Source of the DNA: Kocuria sp. TGY1127_2
Lineage (GTDB): Bacteria > Actinomycetota > Actinomycetes > Actinomycetales > Micrococcaceae
Length of the DNA stretch: 64,000 bases
Direction of reading: 5' to 3'
NCBI RefSeq assembly: GCF_013394385.1
Contig: NZ_AP022834.1
Location: 1,178,001 to 1,242,000, forward strand
Part shown: piece after piece, positions 56,058 to 63,159 of the stretch
How positions within the stretch are numbered: the stretch's first letter is position 1
How the letters are laid out: every line of letters starts with the position of its first letter
Notes under the pieces: generated by a model
Told to the model about the DNA's origin: nothing
Seen by the model: only the letters and a program-made list of their open reading frames with translations
The model's database searches: none
Made by a program: the position numbers and the translations under genes

Positions 56058-57374
56058 GTGAATCCCGTCGTCATCATCGGAGCCGGTCCGCAGGGCCTGG
56101 CCGCCGCCGCTCATCTGCTCGAGCGAGGCCTGGAGTCCCTGGTTCTGGAGTCGGGCGACGGTCCAGCGTCGGCCGTGGCCGAGTGGGGCCACGTCCGCCT
56201 GTTCTCGCCATGGTCTGAACTCATTGACCCAGCGTCGCGCCGGCTGCTCGAGCCGACCGGTTGGAGCGCGCCCGAGACCGGCTACCCGACCGGGGCCCAG
56301 TGGGTCGAGGAGTACCTGACGCCGCTGGCCGAGACTCTGAGCGACCGTGTCCGGTACGGCTACCGCGTCGTCGGCGTGGGCCGTAAGGGCCGCGACCTTT
56401 CCGTCGACGTCGGCCGCGCGGAGCAGCCGTTCGTCGTCCACGTCCGCCGCGCTGACGGCGAAGAAGAGAGGCTCGAAGCCCAGGCCGTCGTCGACGCCTC
56501 CGGGACCTGGCGGGCCCCGAGCCCGGCGGGCGCGGAGGGACTGCCCGCCCTCGGCGAACACGCCGCCGTCGAAGCCGGCCTGCTTGATCACCGCACGCCG
56601 AGCCGCGACGAGGCCGCCGAACTGGCTGGCAAGCACGTCGTCGTGGTCGGCAGCGGCCACTCGGCCGCGACAGCAATCGGCGACCTCGCGGCAGTGGTCC
56701 GCCGCGAGCCAGGCACCCGGGTGACCTGGGCGCTGCGCCGCGGTACCGTCGGCAACGCCTTCGGTGGCGGGTCGGCTGACGAGTTGCCCGAGCGCGGTGA
56801 CCTGGGCCAGCGGGCGAAGAAGGCCGTCGAGGACGGCTACGTCGACCTCGTCACCGGGTTCCGCGTCGAGCGGGTCCTCGTCGAGGATGGTCGGGCAGTC
56901 TTGGTGGGCGAAGACGGGCGGCGGCTCGAGCCCGCGGACCGAGTGGTCGTCGCGACGGGCTTCCGACCGGACCTGTCGTTCCTCTCCGAGGTCCGCCTCG
57001 ACCTCGACGTCCGCCTGCAGGCTCCGACGAAGGTCGCCACTGAAGTCGACCCGAACCTTCACTCCTGCGGCTCAGTGCGCGCCACGGGAGCCGCTGACCT
57101 CGCCCACCCGGAGCCGGGCTTCTACATCGTCGGCGCGAAGTCCTACGGCCGCGCGCCGACGTTCCTGGCGATGACCGGATACGAGCAGGTCCGCAGCGTC
57201 GTCGCCGAGCTCGCCGGGGATCACGAGGCGGCTGACCGTGTCGAGCTGGAGCTGCCCGACACCGGCGTGTGCGGCGGGTCCGGCCTGTTCGACGCCCCGG
57301 AGCAGGCGACGTCGGGCGGGTGCTGCACACCCGCGCCCCAGCTGGTCCAGATCGGCACGAGGACCGACGGATGA
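56058..57374 (+). CDS. FAD-dependent monooxygenase/oxidoreductase of the ars cluster (first)
   Basis: 438 residues. N-terminal FAD motif VVIIGAGPQGLAAAAHLL, NADP-type motif HVVVVGSGHSAATAIGD (about 195), and a conserved DRVVVATGFRPDLSFLS. The C-terminus is cysteine-rich (GVCGGSGLF, TSGGCCTPAPQ) and may bind As(III). GTG at 56058 is chosen because GGAGG lies 5 bp upstream. It overlaps the next monooxygenase gene by ATGA. Related to the poorly characterised ArsO flavoproteins but longer; the reaction is unknown, with oxidation of trivalent (organo)arsenicals a candidate. Confidence 0.75.
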   Translation: MNPVVIIGAGPQGLAAAAHLLERGLESLVLESGDGPASAVAEWGHVRLFSPWSELIDPASRRLLEPTGWSAPETGYPTGAQWVEEYLTPLAETLSDRVRYGYRVVGVGRKGRDLSVDVGRAEQPFVVHVRRADGEEERLEAQAVVDASGTWRAPSPAGAEGLPALGEHAAVEAGLLDHRTPSRDEAAELAGKHVVVVGSGHSAATAIGDLAAVVRREPGTRVTWALRRGTVGNAFGGGSADELPERGDLGQRAKKAVEDGYVDLVTGFRVERVLVEDGRAVLVGEDGRRLEPADRVVVATGFRPDLSFLSEVRLDLDVRLQAPTKVATEVDPNLHSCGSVRATGAADLAHPEPGFYIVGAKSYGRAPTFLAMTGYEQVRSVVAELAGDHEAADRVELELPDTGVCGGSGLFDAPEQATSGGCCTPAPQLVQIGTRTDG

Positions 57375-58435
57375 GCCGCGGTCGCCTGCTGATCGTGGGC
57401 GGCGGGCAGTCCGGCCTCGCCGCGGCCCGTGCCGGGCGCGACCGAGGCTGGGAGCCGGTGGTGCTCGAGGCCGGTGACGAGCCAGTCGGGTCGTGGCCGC
57501 GCTACTACGACAGCCTGCGGCTGTTCTCTCCGCGCCGGTACAGCGCCTTCCCGGGTCACCCGTTCCCCGGCGACCCCGACGGGTACCCGGGACGCGACGA
57601 GGTCGCCGACTACTTGCGCAGCTACGCAGAGTGGCTGGGCGTCGAGGTCCGCACTGGTGCCCGCGTCACCGAGGTCGCCGCCGACGGCCCGGGCTTTGCC
57701 GTGGATCTGGCCGACGGGAGCCGCCTGGTTGGGGACGCGCTCATCGCTGCCTCGGGTTCGTTTGCCAGCCCCTACGTGCCGACGATCCCAGGCAGGGAGG
57801 CATTCCAGGGCCGGGTCCTGCACGTGGCCGACTACCGGTCGCCCGAGGAGTTCGCCGGTCAGCGGGTCGTGGTCGTCGGGGCGGGCAACTCCGCCGTCCA
57901 GATCGCCCACGAGCTCGCCGACCACGCCCAGGCCTCGCTGGCGGTGCGGGACCGGGTCCGGTACGCGCCGCAGGTCATCGCCGGGCGTGACCTGCACTGG
58001 TGGTTGCGACTCACCCGCGCCGACCTCCTGCCGCCGTCGGTCCTGAACAGGATTATCACAGGCACACCGGTCATCGACGCCGGAAAGTACAGGGCGGCGC
58101 TCGAGGCAGCGCATCCAGACGAGCGACCGATGTTCGCGGAGTACGTCCCGGACGGCGTCGTGTGGCCTGGCGGCTCGCGGGAGCGCGTGGACTCGGTGGT
58201 CTTCGCGACCGGCTATCGGCCGCACCTGCCGTACCTGCGATCCCTCGGCGTCCTCGACGAGTCCGGCGCGCCGAGGCACGATCGCGGCGTCTCGACCGTG
58301 CGGCCCGGCCTAGCCTTCCTGGGCCTGGAGTTCCAGCGCTCGTTCTCGTCGAACACCCTGCGTGGAGTCCACCGCGACGCGGGTTACGTCGTCGATGCCC
58401 TGGCCAGGCAACTGCGAGGCGTCGTCGTTGGCTGA
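57371..58435 (+). CDS. arsO: ArsO-like flavin-containing monooxygenase (second)
   Basis: 354 residues: FAD motif LLIVGGGQSGLAAARAG, NADPH motif RVVVVGAGNSAVQIAHELAD (about 175), a FMO-like YYDSLRLFSPRRYSAFPG region, and SVVFATGYRPHLPYLRSLG. Same overall family as the third copy at 60657. Starts within the stop of the first monooxygenase and overlaps the MFS gene start. The physiological substrate of ArsO is not established. Confidence 0.82.
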   Translation: MSRGRLLIVGGGQSGLAAARAGRDRGWEPVVLEAGDEPVGSWPRYYDSLRLFSPRRYSAFPGHPFPGDPDGYPGRDEVADYLRSYAEWLGVEVRTGARVTEVAADGPGFAVDLADGSRLVGDALIAASGSFASPYVPTIPGREAFQGRVLHVADYRSPEEFAGQRVVVVGAGNSAVQIAHELADHAQASLAVRDRVRYAPQVIAGRDLHWWLRLTRADLLPPSVLNRIITGTPVIDAGKYRAALEAAHPDERPMFAEYVPDGVVWPGGSRERVDSVVFATGYRPHLPYLRSLGVLDESGAPRHDRGVSTVRPGLAFLGLEFQRSFSSNTLRGVHRDAGYVVDALARQLRGVVVG

Positions 58436-59663
58436 GGCTGCTGTGCAGCCTGGGCGGGCAATGGTGCTGGCTGCGCTGTGCGTGACCGAGATCGTCTCGT
58501 GGGGCTTGCTCTACTACGCTTTCCCGGTCCTGGCTCCGCGGATCAGCGTGGATACCGGCTGGTCGCCGGTGGCCGTCACCTCGGCGTTCTCTGTGGCCCT
58601 GGCCGTGTCGGCGTTGGCCGGGGTGCCGGTCGGGCGCTTCATCGATCGGCACGGACCCCGTCTCGTCATGACCGCTGGCTCGGGTCTCGGCGTCGTGTCG
58701 CTGGTGGTGATCGCCGCGTCGACGAACCTGCTGGTGTTCATCGTCGGCTGGGCGCTGGCCGGAGTCGCCATGGCCGGAGTCCTCTATCCGCCGGCCTTCG
58801 CCGCGATCACCGGCTGGTTCGCTGCCGGCCGGCTCGGCGCGCTGACCACGCTGACGCTGGTGGCCGGACTGGCGAGCACGGTCTTCGCGCCGTTGACCGC
58901 AGTTGCGTATGAACAGCTGGGATGGCGAGGCACGTACTTCTGGGCGGCGGTCGTGCTGGCGGCCCTCACCGTCCCGATCCACTCGCTCGTGCTGCGACGC
59001 CCCTGGCCCCACCCGGTGCATGCCGACGCGGAGGAGCCAGAGGCCGAGAAGGCCTACGCTGCCGGCGTCGTCCGGGACTCACGGTTCCGGTGGCTTGCCG
59101 CTGGACTGACTTTGGTCGCCTTGGCCATGTACGCTGCGTTGCTGGCTCTGGTGCCTCTTATGCTCGAGCGCGGCCTGAGTCCTCAGGCCGCCGCCTGGGT
59201 GCTCGGCCTCGGCGGACTCGGTCAGGTCGCCGGTCGGCTCGTCTACACCGCTCTTGCCCGGCATGCCTCGCTGACCGTGCGCACCGCGACCGTGTTCGGC
59301 CTCGTCACCGTCAGCACCGCGGTGCTCGCTGTGGTCCCCGGGCCGGTCGGTCTGCTGGTCGCGGCGTCGATGACCGCCGGGGTCGGGCGCGGCATCGCGA
59401 CGCTGCTTCAGGCGACCGCGGTCACCGACCGGTGGGGCGCGCGCGGATACGGCCGCCTCTCCGGCGTCCTCGGCCTCCCGGTCCTGCTGGCCACCGCCTT
59501 GGCTCCCGGGGCCGGTGCGGTCCTTGCCGAGGTCACCGGTAGCTACGCAACCGGGTTTGCGGTCCTGGCCGCGGTTGCCGCGGTGGGGACCGTGCTCATG
59601 GTCGCCAGCTCGTCCACGGGGACCCCGCGTTCGGCGGGCGTCGCGTCCTCGCGAGCGGCCTGA
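58428..59663 (+). CDS. MFS transporter of the ars cluster
   Basis: About 411 residues, 12 transmembrane segments, major facilitator loop motif in PVGRFIDRHGPRLVM (TM2-TM3). TTG 58428 overlaps the upstream gene; ATG 58461 is an alternative start. Co-transcribed with two monooxygenases and divergent from arsR-arsN, so export of an oxidised or modified arsenical is a reasonable guess. ArsJ, the known ars MFS, normally pairs with a GAPDH gene, which is absent here. Converges on arsC with a 6-bp gap. Confidence 0.78.
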   Translation: MAEAAVQPGRAMVLAALCVTEIVSWGLLYYAFPVLAPRISVDTGWSPVAVTSAFSVALAVSALAGVPVGRFIDRHGPRLVMTAGSGLGVVSLVVIAASTNLLVFIVGWALAGVAMAGVLYPPAFAAITGWFAAGRLGALTTLTLVAGLASTVFAPLTAVAYEQLGWRGTYFWAAVVLAALTVPIHSLVLRRPWPHPVHADAEEPEAEKAYAAGVVRDSRFRWLAAGLTLVALAMYAALLALVPLMLERGLSPQAAAWVLGLGGLGQVAGRLVYTALARHASLTVRTATVFGLVTVSTAVLAVVPGPVGLLVAASMTAGVGRGIATLLQATAVTDRWGARGYGRLSGVLGLPVLLATALAPGAGAVLAEVTGSYATGFAVLAAVAAVGTVLMVASSSTGTPRSAGVASSRAA

Positions 59664-59669
59664 CCCAGC

Positions 59670-60101
59670 TCAGGCCACGGGCCCTGCAGCGAGTTCGCCG
59701 ACAAGTTGGCGCACCTTCTCGGCGAGCTCGTCGCGGACCAGGCGCATTCGTTCCTCGCCCTCGATCCCTCGCGCCGAGGGCTCGTCGATCGTCCATTTCT
59801 CGATAGTCCCGGCCATCCCCGGCACGGGCTCGACGACAGCCTCGTCGCCGATTACGACGACGCGGTCCGCAGTCTGCAACATAGTGGGATCGATCGGCTT
59901 CGGGTGCTCGTCGGCCATGCTCGCCCCGACCTCGGCGACAGAGGCAGCGGACAGGGCATTGAGCCCCGTCCCGGGGGAGGTGCCCGCCGAGTGCACCCGG
60001 ACGGAGTTGCCGGCGACCTGGCGCATGAGTGCGGCGGCCATCTGCGACTTGCCTGCGTTCTTGACGCAGACGAATAGGATGGACGGCTTCTTCTCGATCA
60101 C
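59670..60101 (-). CDS. ArsC-like low-molecular-weight phosphatase with Lys in the P-loop
   Basis: 143 residues, LMW-PTP fold. The phosphate loop reads ILFVCVKNAGKSQMAAAL: the nucleophile Cys12 is present, but the usual Arg18 of CX5R is Lys. Compare CVHNAGRSQ in the neighbouring arsC. It also lacks the ITMGCGDACP segment of the other two ArsC copies. KNxGKSQ variants occur in other Actinobacteria as I recall. Mycothiol-dependent arsenate reduction or another phosphatase role is possible. GTG start at 60101. Confidence 0.75.
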   Translation of the reverse strand: MIEKKPSILFVCVKNAGKSQMAAALMRQVAGNSVRVHSAGTSPGTGLNALSAASVAEVGASMADEHPKPIDPTMLQTADRVVVIGDEAVVEPVPGMAGTIEKWTIDEPSARGIEGEERMRLVRDELAEKVRQLVGELAAGPVA

Positions 60102-60116
60102 GATGTCTACCTTTGT

Positions 60117-60191
60117 TCAGTCGATGTTAAGAGCCACCAGGAGCTCGCGGGCACGGGCCGCGATGTCATCGCGGCCGAGCAGTCCCCGCAT
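60117..60191 (-). pseudogene. Remnant of an ArsC C-terminus
   Basis: A 24-codon open stretch ending GRDDIAARARELLVALNID-stop, 15 bp upstream of the Lys-type arsC. It closely resembles the C-terminus of the ArsR-ArsC fusion (IRDDIAARVSRLLATF). No upstream coding part remains. Probably left by a deletion that joined two ars segments. Confidence 0.55.
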
Positions 60192-60270
60192 GCCAGCGGC
60201 TCGTCATTGTCGAGGGACCAGTGGATGGCGTTTATGCCCACCACTCATCAACAGAGGCGCGCCAGCCGCG

Positions 60271-60558
60271 TCAGCACGACGCGGTTGCGGACTCTGGCCC
60301 GGTGGTTGCCAGATCGCGCAGGCGTTGCTCCGCTCGGTGCACGGGGACGGACTCGACGAAAGCTTCGCGGCAGGTCGAGCAGCAGATCTTCCGGCCGTCA
60401 GGCAGCAGGCGCGTGGGCGATCCCATGCCGTTCTGGCGAACGCGTTCGTCCGTACAGACTGTCGCATGATCCCGGCACAGCGCCGCGCCGCAGTGCCGGC
60501 AGAATGCGACGGCGGGGACAGGACCCTGGCCGGCCGTTTCGTGTTCCCAGCAGTCCAT
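60271..60558 (-). CDS. Small cysteine-rich (DUF2180-like) protein
   Basis: 95 residues with putative zinc or metalloid ligands: MDCWEHETAG, FCRHCGAALCRDHATVCTDE, and KICCSTCREAFV. Start MDCWEH at 60558 with GGAGTGGCAG upstream. Similar small proteins accompany ars genes in Actinobacteria; function unknown. An ArsR-like operator and promoter (60603-60622) lie just upstream, so it is probably arsenic-induced and leads a unit with the Lys-type arsC. Confidence 0.7.
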   Translation of the reverse strand: MDCWEHETAGQGPVPAVAFCRHCGAALCRDHATVCTDERVRQNGMGSPTRLLPDGRKICCSTCREAFVESVPVHRAEQRLRDLATTGPESATASC

Positions 60559-60602
60559 CTGCCACTCCTTGATTCGATGATGATCTATATAGAATCTACG
60601 CG

Positions 60603-60622
60603 ACGCATCGATAGACGTCAAT
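60603..60622 (-). promoter_or_regulatory. Putative ArsR operator 2
   Basis: On the minus strand ATTGACGTCTATCGATGCGT, 17/20 identical to the arsR operator at 55992-56011 and including a -35-like TTGACG. It lies 45 bp before the cysteine-rich gene. Confidence 0.6.
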
Positions 60623-60656
60623 ATCATCTGCGCCATCGATACGTCCGACATCAGCG

Positions 60657-61706
60657 TTAAGCCCTAGCCATCCGAGCGCCGATCTCGGCGACGGCGGGCT
60701 TGGCGGTGCGAGCCGCGCCGATGATGGTGGCGGAGGCGAATCCGGTCCAGTCGCCATAGCCGAGCAAATGCAGCCCGCGGTGGTCAATGCTCCGAGTACT
60801 GTCGGTGGCGGGATGGCCGTGCTCGCGCGTCAGTCCGAGCCCGCTCAGGTGGCCTAGGTGAGGGCGGAAGCCGGTGCTCCAGATGATCGCATCGCACTCG
60901 TGCTCGCGGCCGTCGTTCCAGGAGACTCCCGTCGGGCTGAGGCGGTCGAACATGGGCGAACGGTCCAGGACGCCGCGATCTCGAGCGGCCTGCACGGGAG
61001 GCACCATGACGATGTCTCCAAGTCCGGACACACCGTCGTGGTCCCGGCCAGAGCGACGGGCTGCCTCGCGGGCGGTAGCGACGTCGAAGAGCACTCTGCC
61101 GTCGACATCGTCTGGCATGAATCGCGGTGGGTGCCGCGTGACCCACAGCGTTTCGGCGACCGTGGAGACCTCGGCGAGGATCTGTGCGGCGGAGTTCCCT
61201 CCTCCGACGACCACGACCCGTTGGCCGGCGAACATGTCGGGCGAGTCGTAGTCGACGGTGTGCAGCTGCCTGCCGGAGAACGTGTCCTGACCGGGGACGT
61301 ACGGCAGGTAGGGGCTCTGCCACGTGCCGGTGGCACTGATCACCGCAGCGGCCTTCAGAGAGCCCGCGTCCGTGTCCACGGTCCAACGCTCGTGCTCCCG
61401 GTGGACGCTTGTGACGCCGACCGAACGGCGCACAGGCAACTCGTAGCGCTCCTCGTATCGTTCGAGGTAGTCTACGACGTGGCTCGCGGTGGGGAACACC
61501 TCGCCGGTCTGGGCAGGCATCGGCCATCCGGGTAGAGGACTGTACTGGGCTGGGGAGAACATCCTGAGCGATTGCCAGCCGTGCTGCCAGGCCCCGCCCG
61601 GTCGTTCCTGTTCGTCGAGGATGACGAAGTCCAGGCCGGCGCGGCGGAGGAAGTATCCTGCGGCGAGTCCGGCCTGGCCTCCTCCGATGACGACGACGTC
61701 ACTCAC
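60657..61706 (-). CDS. arsO: ArsO-like flavin-containing monooxygenase (third)
   Basis: 349 residues: FAD motif VVVIGGGQAGLAAGYFL, FMO-type region WQSLRMFSPAQYSPLPGWPM, NADPH motif RVVVVGGGNSAAQILAEV, and IIWSTGFRPHLGHLSGLGL. GTG start at 61706 overlaps the arsC stop (GTGA), so it is the last gene of the acr3-arsRC-arsC-arsO operon. The role of ArsO in arsenic metabolism is not settled. Confidence 0.85.
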   Translation of the reverse strand: MSDVVVIGGGQAGLAAGYFLRRAGLDFVILDEQERPGGAWQHGWQSLRMFSPAQYSPLPGWPMPAQTGEVFPTASHVVDYLERYEERYELPVRRSVGVTSVHREHERWTVDTDAGSLKAAAVISATGTWQSPYLPYVPGQDTFSGRQLHTVDYDSPDMFAGQRVVVVGGGNSAAQILAEVSTVAETLWVTRHPPRFMPDDVDGRVLFDVATAREAARRSGRDHDGVSGLGDIVMVPPVQAARDRGVLDRSPMFDRLSPTGVSWNDGREHECDAIIWSTGFRPHLGHLSGLGLTREHGHPATDSTRSIDHRGLHLLGYGDWTGFASATIIGAARTAKPAVAEIGARMARA

Positions 61707-62125
61707 GCCAGCGCCGGGTCCTGGCCGAGCAGCTCTGAAGTGAGCGTCTCGATCCGGGACCTGATTTCGTCGCGGATCGGGCGCACCGCCTCGATGCCCT
61801 GGCCAGCGGGATCGTCGAGCTTCCAATCCTCGTAGCGCTTGCCGGGGAAGAACGGGCAGGCGTCACCGCAGCCCATCGTGATGACGACGTCGGAGTCCTG
61901 CACGGCCTCGGTGGTGAGGACCTTGGGCTCCTCGGCGATGATATCGATCCCCTCTTCAGCCATGGCCTCTACAGCGACCGGGTTGATCTGCTCGGCGGGC
62001 ATTGACCCTGCCGAGCGGACCTCGATGCGGTCCGCGGCGAGGTGGCGCAGCCAACCGGCGGCCATCTGGGAGCGGCCGGCGTTGTGGACGCAGACGAACA
62101 GGACGGAGGGTGTTTGATCGCTCAT
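61703..62125 (-). CDS. arsC: Arsenate reductase, LMW-PTP type
   Basis: A 140-residue arsenate reductase: P-loop VLFVCVHNAGRSQMAAGWL (Cys12, Arg18), later VVITMGCGDACPFFPGKRYE with additional cysteines, and DWKLDDPAGQGIEAVRPIRD. Either thioredoxin- or mycothiol-coupled. ATG at 62125 with GAGAGAAG upstream. 17 bp after the ArsR-ArsC fusion gene. Confidence 0.92.
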   Translation of the reverse strand: MSDQTPSVLFVCVHNAGRSQMAAGWLRHLAADRIEVRSAGSMPAEQINPVAVEAMAEEGIDIIAEEPKVLTTEAVQDSDVVITMGCGDACPFFPGKRYEDWKLDDPAGQGIEAVRPIRDEIRSRIETLTSELLGQDPALA

Positions 62126-62142
62126 GTCTGTGCTTCTCTCGT

Positions 62143-63159
62143 TCATTCGGTGGTGAAGGTGGCGAGGAGCCGGCTGACGCGTGCAGCGATGTCGTCGCGT
62201 ATAGCGGCGAGTCCCTCCGGCGATGCCAGTGCCGGGTCGCCGACAGCCCAGTCTTCGTACCGGACTCCGGGGACGATGGGGCAGGCGTCGCCGCAGCCCA
62301 TGGTCACCACGACATCGGCAGCGCGAATGGCGTCGTCGGTGAGCGGCTTGGGGAACGCCTCGTCGGCGGCCTCGCGGTCGATGTCGGCGACGAGGTCGCG
62401 CACGTGCGGGTGGATGCCCGTCGCCGGGGTCGAGCCGGCGGACCGGGCGATGACCCTGCCCTCGGACAGGCTGCGGGTCAGCGCCGCGGCCAGCTGGGAA
62501 CGACCTGCGTTGGCGACGCAGACAAACAGCACCTGAGGCGGTGCGGTTGCTCGGTTGCGGGTGAGGTCGGCCAGTCGCTGCCGGGCGAAGCGCTCGGTCA
62601 GGGGCACCAGGTAGCGTGTGATCTTCGCCGACCGGGCCAGCGCCGTGTACGATTCCCGGACGATGCTGGTGACGGTCTCCCGCGGCAGCTGTGACGTCGC
62701 GTCCGCGAGGTCGGCGGCCAGACGCCTGATGTGCTCGTCCATGCTCTCCAGCTCCGCGTCGGCCGTCGTCTCCGGTTCCACGCTGGGGGCAACGGCCGCG
62801 GGCGCGAACCCCTCGAGCAAGGCGGCGACGGCGGCACTCTTCCCTGGCGCGATGCTGTACCAGACCCAAGTCCCACGGCGCTCGGAATTGAGCAGCCCCA
62901 CTGTCCGGAGGACCTTGAGGTGGTGGGAGACGGTCGGCTGTGAGACCTCGGCGAGGTCGGCGAGATCGCACACGCACGACTCTCCGCGAGGATCGGCAGC
63001 GATTGCCGAGAGCATCCGCAGACGCAATGGGTCGGCGAGGGCCTTGAGTGTGCCCGTGAGAGTCGCGGCAACCTCCTGGCCGAGGGCTGTTGAGATCGGC
63101 GGCACCTGGGGTGGGCAGTCTTCATCGGGGGCGGCTGGCGTCAGCGCGATGTCGGTCAT
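62143..63159 (-). CDS. ArsR-ArsC fusion protein (repressor plus arsenate reductase)
   Basis: 338 residues in three parts. Residues 25-105: ArsR winged HTH with metalloid site SCVCDLADLAEVSQPTVSHH (Cys62, Cys64). Residues about 130-200: a helical three-helix-bundle domain (DEHIRRLAADLADATSQLP, VRESYTALARSAKITRYLV) that precedes ArsC in some actinobacterial proteins. Residues 208-338: LMW-PTP ArsC with VLFVCVANAGRSQLAAAL (Cys214, Arg220) and VVTMGCGDACPIVPG. All expected catalytic and sensor residues are present. Starts inside the acr3 stop (ATGA). Simpler arsRC fusions are known from Leptospirillum. Confidence 0.85.
   Translation of the reverse strand: MTDIALTPAAPDEDCPPQVPPISTALGQEVAATLTGTLKALADPLRLRMLSAIAADPRGESCVCDLADLAEVSQPTVSHHLKVLRTVGLLNSERRGTWVWYSIAPGKSAAVAALLEGFAPAAVAPSVEPETTADAELESMDEHIRRLAADLADATSQLPRETVTSIVRESYTALARSAKITRYLVPLTERFARQRLADLTRNRATAPPQVLFVCVANAGRSQLAAALTRSLSEGRVIARSAGSTPATGIHPHVRDLVADIDREAADEAFPKPLTDDAIRAADVVVTMGCGDACPIVPGVRYEDWAVGDPALASPEGLAAIRDDIAARVSRLLATFTTE

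Noticed and set aside
61703-62977. 424-residue ORF containing arsC
   Set aside because: Only the last 140 residues are ArsC; the rest is an Arg/Pro-rich shadow antiparallel to no gene and overlapping the ArsR-ArsC fusion.
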